A stretch of 5,427 nt of DNA from Flavobacteriales bacterium (lineage in GTDB: Bacteria; Bacteroidota; Bacteroidia; Flavobacteriales_F; PHOS-HE28), in NCBI GenBank assembly GCA_024640205.1, contig JAHEFL010000163.1:1-5427 (forward strand), read 5' to 3'. The translations under genes and the position numbers were made by a program. Shown piece by piece: positions 1 to 5,427 of the stretch (within the stretch, counting starts at the first letter, position 1; each line of letters starts with the position of its first letter). The notes beneath the pieces were generated by a model that did no database searches, was not told the origin of the DNA, and worked only from the letters and a program-made list of their open reading frames with translations.

Positions 1-1325
1 AGGCACAGATCAAGGAGCGGAATGATGTTGCCTTGGATGCCACGGACAACCATTATGCGTTGCGTTCGATGGACGCGCAATTGGACGTTCAAAAGCGGAT
101 GCTCGTCGAGAGCATCCGCATGATGCGTAAACGAGCTGAGGAGAGGCAGAACGATCTGGTAAGGCATATGGATGGTTTCGAGAGCCAGTTCCGATCACTC
201 CCGGAAAAGGAACTGCAATACGCCCGCATAGAGAGGGTTTTTTCCATTAATGAGAAATATTACACCCAGCTTCTCGAAAAGGATATTGAATACCGGATCA
301 GCAAGGCCGGTTCGGTATCAGAGAACAGGATATTGGAGAATGCCTCCTTTGCCTCTATTCCGATAAGCCCTCGGCGGAGCTTCGTCTTCACCTCGTACAT
401 GGTGATCGGATTGGTCATCTCCATGCTGATCGTACTGGTCAGGTATATCCTGCATGACAACATCACCTCGCTCCACGACATTGCGAAACTTTCGAACGCC
501 AGTATCGGGATCCTCGGCATGATACCGAAATACAAGAAGGATATCCCCATCTCGCAATTGCTCATAGACAAGAATCCAAAATCACTGATCGCTGAAGCCT
601 TCCGCAGCATCCGTACTAACCTTCAGTTCGTGGACAATTCATCGGGAACCAAGCTGATCGCCATCACCAGCACCATTTCCGGTGAAGGAAAGACCTTCGT
701 TGCCATGAACCTGGCTGGGATCATTGCTATCAGCGGTAAACGGGTCGTTATCCTTGACCTGGATATGAGAAAACCCAAGATCCACTTGGGCTTCGGTGTG
801 GAGAATTCGAAAGGGATGAGCACCCTGCTTATCGGGAAGGACTCATTTGAAATGTGCATCCGGAAAAGCTCGATCTCGAACCTTGATTTCATCACGGCCG
901 GCCCGATCCCACCAAACCCATCAGAGTTGATCATCAGCGATAGGATGACGCAACTACTGGACGAACTGAGGCAGATGTACGATGTGGTACTCGTTGACAA
1001 TCCGCCGGTAGGCCTTGTTACGGACGGGATCCCGATGATCCAGAGGGCGGACTATCCCATCTACATTTTCCGTTCCGATTACAGCAAGAAGCAGTTCGTT
1101 CAGAACGTGGACCGCCTGATCAACGAGAACAACATCACTCGATTGAGCACAGTGTTGAACGGAGTCGATATCGACCGGAACAAGTACGGATACAATTACG
1201 GCTATGGGTATGGCTACGGGTATGGCTACGGGTATGGCCAATCCTATGGTGGGGGGTATTACGAAGAAAAGGCAACGACCAAGAGGCGTACCGGGCCATT
1301 GGGCTGGTTATTCGGCAGATCGTGA
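1..1325 (+). CDS. wzc: Wzc-type polysaccharide co-polymerase / tyrosine autokinase, C-terminal part (5' truncated)
   Basis: This inner-membrane bacterial tyrosine kinase (BY-kinase) would regulate chain length and export of a surface polysaccharide through autophosphorylation of its tyrosine tail. The reading frame is open to the window edge (first full codon at 3), so the gene begins upstream; the TTG at 33 is internal. A charged, probably coiled-coil periplasmic segment runs to about 320. It is followed by a proline-containing linker (IPISP, about 357-371), a transmembrane helix (about 381-449) and a cytoplasmic kinase domain. That domain has the EX2RX2R oligomerisation motif (594-614), Walker A SGEGKT (678-695), Walker A' DLDMR (756-770) and Walker B ending VDNPP (993-1007). 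The tail at 1185-1262 holds 12 tyrosines in 26 residues, then a basic end (TKRRTGPLGWLFGRS). The first transmembrane helix and most of the Wzz domain lie outside the window. Its stop TGA shares a base with the rfbC ATG. Family assignment is firm; the exact polysaccharide is unknown. Confidence 0.93.
   Translation, partial: AQIKERNDVALDATDNHYALRSMDAQLDVQKRMLVESIRMMRKRAEERQNDLVRHMDGFESQFRSLPEKELQYARIERVFSINEKYYTQLLEKDIEYRISKAGSVSENRILENASFASIPISPRRSFVFTSYMVIGLVISMLIVLVRYILHDNITSLHDIAKLSNASIGILGMIPKYKKDIPISQLLIDKNPKSLIAEAFRSIRTNLQFVDNSSGTKLIAITSTISGEGKTFVAMNLAGIIAISGKRVVILDLDMRKPKIHLGFGVENSKGMSTLLIGKDSFEMCIRKSSISNLDFITAGPIPPNPSELIISDRMTQLLDELRQMYDVVLVDNPPVGLVTDGIPMIQRADYPIYIFRSDYSKKQFVQNVDRLINENNITRLSTVLNGVDIDRNKYGYNYGYGYGYGYGYGYGQSYGGGYYEEKATTKRRTGPLGWLFGRS
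1200..1238 (+). repeat. 12-bp tandem repeat (GGCTAYGGGTAT, about 3.25 copies) encoding Gly-Tyr tail
   Basis: Three adjacent 12-bp units start at 1200, 1212 and 1224, followed by a partial GGC. Units two and three are identical and unit one differs by a single T/C change. Each unit encodes Gly-Tyr-Gly-Tyr in frame, so gain or loss of a unit would change the number of autophosphorylation tyrosines by two without breaking the frame. A run of six G lies just downstream at 1251-1256. Confidence 0.9.
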
Positions 1326-1876
1326 TGGAGATCCTTAGAACTGATATTCCGGGTGTATTGAGACTGAGGCCACGGATCTTCGAGGATGGACGTGGTCATT
1401 TCTTGGAAACATTCAACGAACATTCGTTCAAGGAAGCGATCGGCTCCGATGTGAAATTCGTCCAGGACAACGAGAGTTATTCGCATCGAAATGTTCTCCG
1501 TGGACTTCACTTCCAGGCAGAACCGCGTGCACAAGGCAAATTGGTTCGTGTGGTCCGAGGGGCGGTGCTGGACGTGGTTGTTGATATCCGGAAGGATAGC
1601 CCTACCTACGGGCGGCATTTCAAGCAACGCTTGGATGGCAGGAACAAGGAAATGCTATGGATACCAGCTGGGCTGGCCCATGGTTTCCACGCACTGGAGG
1701 ACGGGACGGTCTTTGTATACAAATGCACGGATTACTATGCACCGAGCACCGAACGGACGATCCTTTGGAACGACCCTGACCTTGCCATTGACTGGGGGGT
1801 GACCGACCCGATCGTGAGCGAAAAGGATCGGGATGGAGTTCTTTTGCGGAACGAAAGTGTCGGACCAACGCCCTGA
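1325..1876 (+). CDS. rfbC: dTDP-4-dehydrorhamnose 3,5-epimerase
   Basis: RfbC/RmlC converts dTDP-4-dehydro-6-deoxy-D-glucose to dTDP-4-dehydro-L-rhamnose, the third step of dTDP-L-rhamnose synthesis in the cytoplasm. The 183-residue product matches the usual family length and is a single cupin domain. Numbering from the ATG at 1325, visible motifs are the substrate-site FEDGRGHFLE (19-28), QDNESYS then LRGLHFQ with the catalytic His62, Lys72, IPAGLAHGFHAL (113-124), Tyr132 in VYKCTDYY, and SEKD with Asp168 as the partner of the His dyad. All expected catalytic residues are present. A GTG at 1322 could also start it, but the ATG gives the tight TGATG overlap with the kinase gene and is preferred. 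No rfbA, rfbB or rfbD is in the window; they may lie upstream or elsewhere. A C3/C5 epimerase for another dTDP- or CDP-deoxysugar is a less likely alternative, and the sequence alone cannot fully exclude it. Confidence 0.93.
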   Translation: MEILRTDIPGVLRLRPRIFEDGRGHFLETFNEHSFKEAIGSDVKFVQDNESYSHRNVLRGLHFQAEPRAQGKLVRVVRGAVLDVVVDIRKDSPTYGRHFKQRLDGRNKEMLWIPAGLAHGFHALEDGTVFVYKCTDYYAPSTERTILWNDPDLAIDWGVTDPIVSEKDRDGVLLRNESVGPTP

Positions 1877-1886
1877 CCCTTTTTGC

Positions 1887-2972
1887 ATGTACAGCGGCCC
1901 CCAACTTTTCCTGATCTATTCCGGATTGTTCTTCACGGCGCTCGTGTTCAGCCTGTTGATAAATTCCCTTTTCATGCGCTTTGCCCGTACACTGGGTATC
2001 CGCGAACAGGATCCGCTCATGCCGCGTTGGAGCAGCGATGCCAAACCGGCCTTCGGTGGTATCGGGTTCTTCATCCTTTTCCTGGGATGTTTCTCCCTCC
2101 ACGGCGTTCTTTTCCCAGGGAAAAGCAGTGAAGTATTGAGGCCCGAGTTGTTGGGGCTCCTCACCGCCACAGCGCTCGGATTTCTGATGGGCCTCGCTGA
2201 CGACGCGTACAATACACGTCCCATACTGAAGTTCATTGTTCAGATTCTTTGTGGTGTCATCTTGATCGCTTCAGGCACGCGGATAGAGCTCTTTTCAGCG
2301 TCATCCGCCAACAATGCACTCACGATATTCTGGGTGGTTGGTATGATGAATTCGATCAATATGCTGGACAACATGGATGGGATAGCCACCGTGGTGGCCA
2401 TGGCGATCCTCGCAGCAGGGATCCTCGTCCTCGTGTTCGTCGGACCGATGGACCCTGCGTTCATGCTTCTCTTCGTTGGCTCTTTAGCGGCCTTGGGAGG
2501 ATTCCTCTTTTTCAACTGGCACCCTTCCCGGATGTTCATGGGCGACACCGGAAGCCAGTTCCTGGGCGTACTACTGGCCTTCATAGGCATCCGTTTCTTC
2601 TGGAATGCACATGGCATTGGATCAATGGCCGAACCCGGACGCCAGGTACTTGGTACGCTCATCGTATTCCTTCTTCCCATCGTGGACACCACCGTGGTGA
2701 CGATCAACCGGATCTTCCGCGGTAATTCCCCATTCGTAGGTGGAAGGGATCACACGACACATCACCTCGGATATGCAGGATTCAGTGATGGACAGGTCGC
2801 CTTGGCGTTCTGCGGGATGTCCCTGCTCAACCTCTTCCTTACTTTTGTGATCATACGGTTCATACCAGTTTGGGGAAGTATCCACTCTGTGATCTTCTCC
2901 GGTTATGTCCTGGTGATCTTCGGAACGTTGTTCGTTCTGACCAGGAAGTGGAAGGGACACGTGGTCGAATGA
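1887..2972 (+). CDS. WecA/TagO-like polyprenyl-phosphate sugar-1-phosphate transferase (glycosyltransferase family 4, MraY family)
   Basis: This polytopic inner-membrane enzyme transfers a sugar-1-phosphate, commonly GlcNAc-1-phosphate, from a UDP-sugar to undecaprenyl phosphate and so starts a lipid-linked glycan. The product has 361 residues, about the family norm, with roughly ten hydrophobic segments. Family motifs appear in order: KPAFGGIGF (53-61), GLADD with the Asp105-Asp106 pair, NMLDNMDG (158-165), the FNWHPSRMFMGDTGS loop with Asp220, PIVDTT (264-269), and the cytoplasmic GGRDHTTHHL loop (285-294). The ATG at 1887 is chosen because it begins directly before the first membrane helix; an in-frame ATG at 1833 would overlap rfbC and add a polar, non-family leader. 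It lies 10 nt after rfbC and its stop overlaps the next gene by 4 nt (ATGA). The polysaccharide context and the WecA-type HTTHH motif argue against its being MraY of peptidoglycan synthesis. The sugar donor cannot be read from the sequence. Confidence 0.9.
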   Translation: MYSGPQLFLIYSGLFFTALVFSLLINSLFMRFARTLGIREQDPLMPRWSSDAKPAFGGIGFFILFLGCFSLHGVLFPGKSSEVLRPELLGLLTATALGFLMGLADDAYNTRPILKFIVQILCGVILIASGTRIELFSASSANNALTIFWVVGMMNSINMLDNMDGIATVVAMAILAAGILVLVFVGPMDPAFMLLFVGSLAALGGFLFFNWHPSRMFMGDTGSQFLGVLLAFIGIRFFWNAHGIGSMAEPGRQVLGTLIVFLLPIVDTTVVTINRIFRGNSPFVGGRDHTTHHLGYAGFSDGQVALAFCGMSLLNLFLTFVIIRFIPVWGSIHSVIFSGYVLVIFGTLFVLTRKWKGHVVE

Positions 2973-3922
2973 GGAACTCGTTCCAACAGCCTCTGCGCAT
3001 TGCGCTGTGGACAGGCTTGCTGATCATTGGATCGGTGCTTGTGAACCTGCTCTCCTCCTCGAATTCGAACGCCGACAGTGATGCGGATCACTTGCGGCGA
3101 TTCAACTCGAACTACCAGGTATTCTCCTTGACCATTCCCAACGAACTAAGCTTTTGTGGCGAAGCGGTCCCATTGGAGCGTTTGGACGTTCGTGAACGGC
3201 TGGACAGGGAATTGCTCGTCAATACGTATTGGCAGAGCAACACCTTGTTGGCCCACAAAAGAGCGGCCCGATGGTTCCCGTTGATAGAAGCGATCCTCCT
3301 TAGGGAAGGTGTTCCGGATGACATGAAATACCTGGCATTGATCGAAAGCGGCTTCACCAACACGGTTTCACCGTCCGGTGCTGCAGGGTATTGGCAGTTC
3401 CTCAAGGAAACCGGTGCTTCCTACGGGCTTGAAGTGAACAACGAGGTGGATGAACGTTACCACGTGGAGAAAAGCACGGAAGCCGCATGCCGCTACCTGC
3501 AAGCAGCGCAGGCCAAATTCGGCAGTTGGACCCTTGCTGCAGCAGCGTATAACATGGGGCCCGGCGGCGTGGGCAAGCAGATCGAAAGACAGCATCGGAA
3601 CGATTACTACGACCTATTGCTGCCGGAGGAAACATCCAGGTACCTGTTCCGTATCCTCGCCATGAAGGAGATCATCCGGGATCCGGAGCGGTATGGGTTC
3701 CACATTCGGGATAAGGATCTTTATGCTCCGTATCGTACCCGGGCCGTTGACGTGAACGGCTCCATTCCGGACCTGGCCTTGTTCGCGATCGAACAAGGTT
3801 CCGATCACAAGACCTTAAGGCTCCTGAATCCCTGGCTGAGGGAGAACGGGCTGACCAATAAATCAGGTAGGACCTATCGCTTGCTGCTCCCTGCGGAAGG
3901 CTTCAATAGCTTCGAGCCATAG
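2969..3922 (+). CDS. mltD: MltD-like lytic murein transglycosylase (SLT domain)
   Basis: A periplasmic enzyme that cleaves the MurNAc-GlcNAc bond of peptidoglycan with formation of 1,6-anhydroMurNAc. The 317-residue product starts at the ATG that overlaps the preceding stop; the frame is open further upstream but lies inside the transferase gene. Residues 11-28 form a hydrophobic signal or anchor helix, with a possible cleavage site after SNA (33-35) and no lipobox. A pre-domain (about 64-118) contains VPLERLDVRERLD and NTYWQSNT. The SLT (goose-lysozyme-like) domain follows with ALIESGF and catalytic Glu126, the GYWQF motif (140-144), and AAAAYNMGPGGV (190-201). The C-terminal segment (about 261-311, IPDLALFAIEQGSDHKTLRLLNPWLR, described here by its two halves SIPDLALF and LRLLNPWLR) resembles the degenerate LysM-like end of MltD relatives; no classical repeated LysM domains are present. 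Translational coupling with the polysaccharide genes suggests a shared envelope role, which is inference. Confidence 0.9.
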   Translation: MRNSFQQPLRIALWTGLLIIGSVLVNLLSSSNSNADSDADHLRRFNSNYQVFSLTIPNELSFCGEAVPLERLDVRERLDRELLVNTYWQSNTLLAHKRAARWFPLIEAILLREGVPDDMKYLALIESGFTNTVSPSGAAGYWQFLKETGASYGLEVNNEVDERYHVEKSTEAACRYLQAAQAKFGSWTLAAAAYNMGPGGVGKQIERQHRNDYYDLLLPEETSRYLFRILAMKEIIRDPERYGFHIRDKDLYAPYRTRAVDVNGSIPDLALFAIEQGSDHKTLRLLNPWLRENGLTNKSGRTYRLLLPAEGFNSFEP

Positions 3923-3950
3923 CACGGACCCGACATTGCCAATCCCTGCT

Positions 3951-5427
3951 TTGAACGATCGATCGGACCCCGGACCGGAGGGGTCCCCAACTGCCATCGA
4001 GGACCACGATCACATTGAGGTGTTCGGCGCCCGTGTGCACAACCTGAAGAATATCGATGTGCGCATTCCACGGGATCGTTTCGTGGTGATCACGGGCTTG
4101 AGCGGAAGCGGTAAAAGCAGTCTGGCGTTCGATACCATACATGCCGAAGGACAGCGGAGGTATATCGAGACCTTCAATGCATACGCCCGCCAGTTCCTGG
4201 GTGGCATCGAACGACCCGATGTGGACCTGATCACAGGCCTGAGCCCGGTGATCGCGATCGAGCAGAAGACCATAGGTCGCAATCCCCGGAGTACGGTCGG
4301 GACCGTGACGGAGATCTATGACCTCCTCCGTTTGCTCTTTGCCCGGGTTTCGGATGCGTTCAGCCATGTGACCGATGAGCCCATGGTGCGTTACACCGAT
4401 CGTCAGATCGTGGACCTCATCTCGAAGGAATATAGAGGGGATGAGATCCTCGTGCTGGCTCCCTTGATCAGGGGCCGCAAGGGACATTATCGCGAGCTCT
4501 TTGAACAACTGCTGAGGCAGGGCTTTCTCCGGGCTCGCGTGGATGGCGAGGTGATCGAGATCACGAGCAGGCCACGATTGGACCGTTACAAGGTGCACGA
4601 TATCGAGTTGGTCGTGGATCGGATCAAGGCCGGTTCAGGCAATGAAAAACGGCTCGCGGAAACAGTGGCAACCGCACTCAAGTACGGGAAAGGGAATGTT
4701 CTGGTCGTTGGTGTGAAGGGAGGCGAACCACGTTACTTAAGCAGGCATCTCATGTGCCCCACAAGTGGCATCGCCTATGAGGAGCCCGAACCGAACCTGT
4801 TCAGCTTCAACAGTCCTTACGGCGCATGCCCCCGATGCAGCGGATTGGGACAAGTGACCGAAGTGGCTCTGGATAAGATCGTCCCGGATCAAAAGAAAAG
4901 CGTGCGCAAGGGAGCGATCCTTCCCTTGGGCAAATTCCGCTCTTCCTGGGTCTTCAAACAGATAGAGGCCGTGCTCGCCAATTTCGGACACGACCTGGAC
5001 ACGCCCTTCGAGGAGATGGACGAGGCCGTGGTGGCGGCCATTCTCAATGGAATGGATGAACCCCTCCGGGTGAGCAGCAGTATCGGTCTCAGTGATCGGA
5101 CCGTTCAGTTCGAGGGGATCATACCGTTCGTACTGGAGCAAGCGGAGGACGGACCCAAGAGCGCGCAGAAATGGGTGGCCGGGTTCACGCACATGGTCCA
5201 ATGTCCGGAATGCGGCGGGGAGCGATTGAAGAAGACCGCTCTTCACTTCCGAATCGAGGGTCGCAATATCCATGATCTGGCATGCCTTCCCCTCCAGGAA
5301 CTGCACACTTTCGTGAACGGGCTGGACCAGCGGCTCGAAGGCACCAAGGCAGTGATCGCCAAGGAAGTGGTGAAGGAGATCGCTGCCCGTACGAGCTTCT
5401 TGTTGGATGTAGGCCTGGAATACCTGA
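3951..5427 (+). CDS. uvrA: UvrABC excinuclease subunit A, N-terminal half (3' truncated)
   Basis: UvrA is the ATP-dependent damage-recognition subunit of nucleotide excision repair, acting as a dimer with UvrB on DNA. About 492 codons of a usual 940-960 are present. The frame is open past the window edge, ending at LDVGLEYL just before the first ABC signature. Numbering from the TTG at 3951: [13 protein letters not shown] (22-34), Walker [10 protein letters not shown] (49-57), [20 protein letters not shown], then [10 protein letters not shown] and [14 protein letters not shown], followed by the UvrB-binding region. The first zinc-finger region has CPTS (269-272) paired with CPRC (293-296), so one expected Cys is Ser. 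CPECGGERL (418-426) is the conserved CxxCxGxRL element. The start is uncertain: the frame has no ATG between its upstream stop (3852-3854) and the conserved domain. TTG at 3951 or 3936 is most plausible, and GTG at 4020 would remove conserved residues. No terminator separates it from the transglycosylase gene. Confidence 0.93.
   Translation, partial: MNDRSDPGPEGSPTAIEDHDHIEVFGARVHNLKNIDVRIPRDRFVVITGLSGSGKSSLAFDTIHAEGQRRYIETFNAYARQFLGGIERPDVDLITGLSPVIAIEQKTIGRNPRSTVGTVTEIYDLLRLLFARVSDAFSHVTDEPMVRYTDRQIVDLISKEYRGDEILVLAPLIRGRKGHYRELFEQLLRQGFLRARVDGEVIEITSRPRLDRYKVHDIELVVDRIKAGSGNEKRLAETVATALKYGKGNVLVVGVKGGEPRYLSRHLMCPTSGIAYEEPEPNLFSFNSPYGACPRCSGLGQVTEVALDKIVPDQKKSVRKGAILPLGKFRSSWVFKQIEAVLANFGHDLDTPFEEMDEAVVAAILNGMDEPLRVSSSIGLSDRTVQFEGIIPFVLEQAEDGPKSAQKWVAGFTHMVQCPECGGERLKKTALHFRIEGRNIHDLACLPLQELHTFVNGLDQRLEGTKAVIAKEVVKEIAARTSFLLDVGLEYL
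3956..3986 (+). other. Palindrome plus GC-rich hairpin at the uvrA 5' end
   Basis: Two symmetric elements abut here. CGATCGATCG (3956-3965) is a perfect 10-bp palindrome. GGACCCC (3965-3971) and GGGGTCC (3980-3986) form a perfect 7-bp inverted repeat around an 8-nt loop (GGACCGGA). There is no T-run after the stem, so it is not a standard intrinsic terminator. If uvrA starts at 3936 or 3951, the hairpin lies in the first codons and could slow initiation; if it starts at 4020, it would be in the leader. Any regulatory role is inference, and a GC-rich 7-bp stem may occur by chance. Confidence 0.45.

Noticed and set aside
999..1001. Asn after the Walker B Asp (VDNPP rather than VDTPP) as a defect in the kinase
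   Set aside because: The Asp and the PP are retained and this position varies among family members, so it is not evidence for loss of activity.
954..1241. - strand frame beginning with repeated AIPV units
   Set aside because: The repeat is only the reverse complement of the Gly-Tyr tandem repeat in the kinase gene.
1833..1886. Longer N-terminus for the transferase from the ATG at 1833
   Set aside because: It would overlap the rfbC C-terminus by 44 nt and add a polar, cysteine-containing leader not expected before the first membrane helix.
1620..2102. 160-codon - strand frame spanning the rfbC end and the transferase start
   Set aside because: It is antisense to two well-supported genes and its product is low-complexity and polar with no family features.
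2249..2725. 158-codon + strand frame inside the transferase gene
   Set aside because: Out-of-frame shadow rich in His, Arg and Pro; the other frame carries all MraY-family motifs.
2870..2968. Longer N-terminus for the transglycosylase inside the transferase gene
   Set aside because: The added residues are not a signal sequence; the ATG at 2969 directly precedes a basic-then-hydrophobic export segment and gives the standard ATGA overlap.
3965..3986. Hairpin as an intrinsic terminator for the envelope operon
   Set aside because: No T-run follows the stem (next bases are CCAACTGCC), and it falls at or after the likely uvrA start.
3903..4598. 231-codon open frame on the - strand opposite uvrA
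   Set aside because: It lies antisense to strongly conserved UvrA coding sequence including Walker A, and its translation shows no recognisable domain.
4737..5306. 189-codon open frame on the - strand opposite uvrA
   Set aside because: Antisense to the UvrA zinc-finger and CPECGG regions; a shadow frame expected in GC-rich coding DNA.

Overview
The window reads as ordinary chromosomal DNA of a bacterium, most likely a relatively GC-rich member of Bacteroidota. This rests on four things. The lytic transglycosylase has the 'VPLERLDVRERLDRELL...NTYWQSN' pre-domain that I associate with Bacteroidota MltD-like proteins. The polyprenyl-phosphate sugar transferase has the 'GGRDHTTHHL' motif common there. 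UvrA has the '[16 protein letters not shown]' N-terminus. None of the starts has a clear Shine-Dalgarno sequence. The phylum call is inference and finer taxonomy is not possible from this window.

Five genes lie on the + strand and none on the - strand. In order they are: the C-terminal part of a Wzc-type polysaccharide co-polymerase/tyrosine autokinase (1-1325, 5' end outside the window); rfbC, dTDP-4-dehydrorhamnose 3,5-epimerase (1325-1876); a WecA/TagO-like polyprenyl-phosphate sugar-1-phosphate transferase (1887-2972); an MltD-like lytic transglycosylase (2969-3922); and the N-terminal half of uvrA (from about 3951, 3' end outside the window). The first four are packed as TGATG overlap, 10-nt gap and ATGA overlap, which implies one transcript. 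uvrA follows after a 13- or 28-nt gap with no terminator.

The first four genes form a coherent cell-surface polysaccharide set. The membrane transferase would load the first sugar phosphate onto undecaprenyl phosphate. RfbC supplies an intermediate of dTDP-L-rhamnose. The Wzc-like kinase controls polymerisation and export. The transglycosylase could cut peptidoglycan to make room for envelope machinery. uvrA is a housekeeping nucleotide-excision-repair gene that marks the probable edge of the polysaccharide cluster.

No stretch over 300 bases lacks a gene. I see no RNA gene, mobile element, CRISPR array or clear promoter or terminator. I found no convincing undescribed system. The points most worth a second look are the tyrosine-rich tail encoded by a 12-bp tandem repeat, the absence of any in-frame ATG for uvrA together with a palindrome and strong hairpin at its 5' end, and a Cys-to-Ser change in the first UvrA zinc-finger pair.
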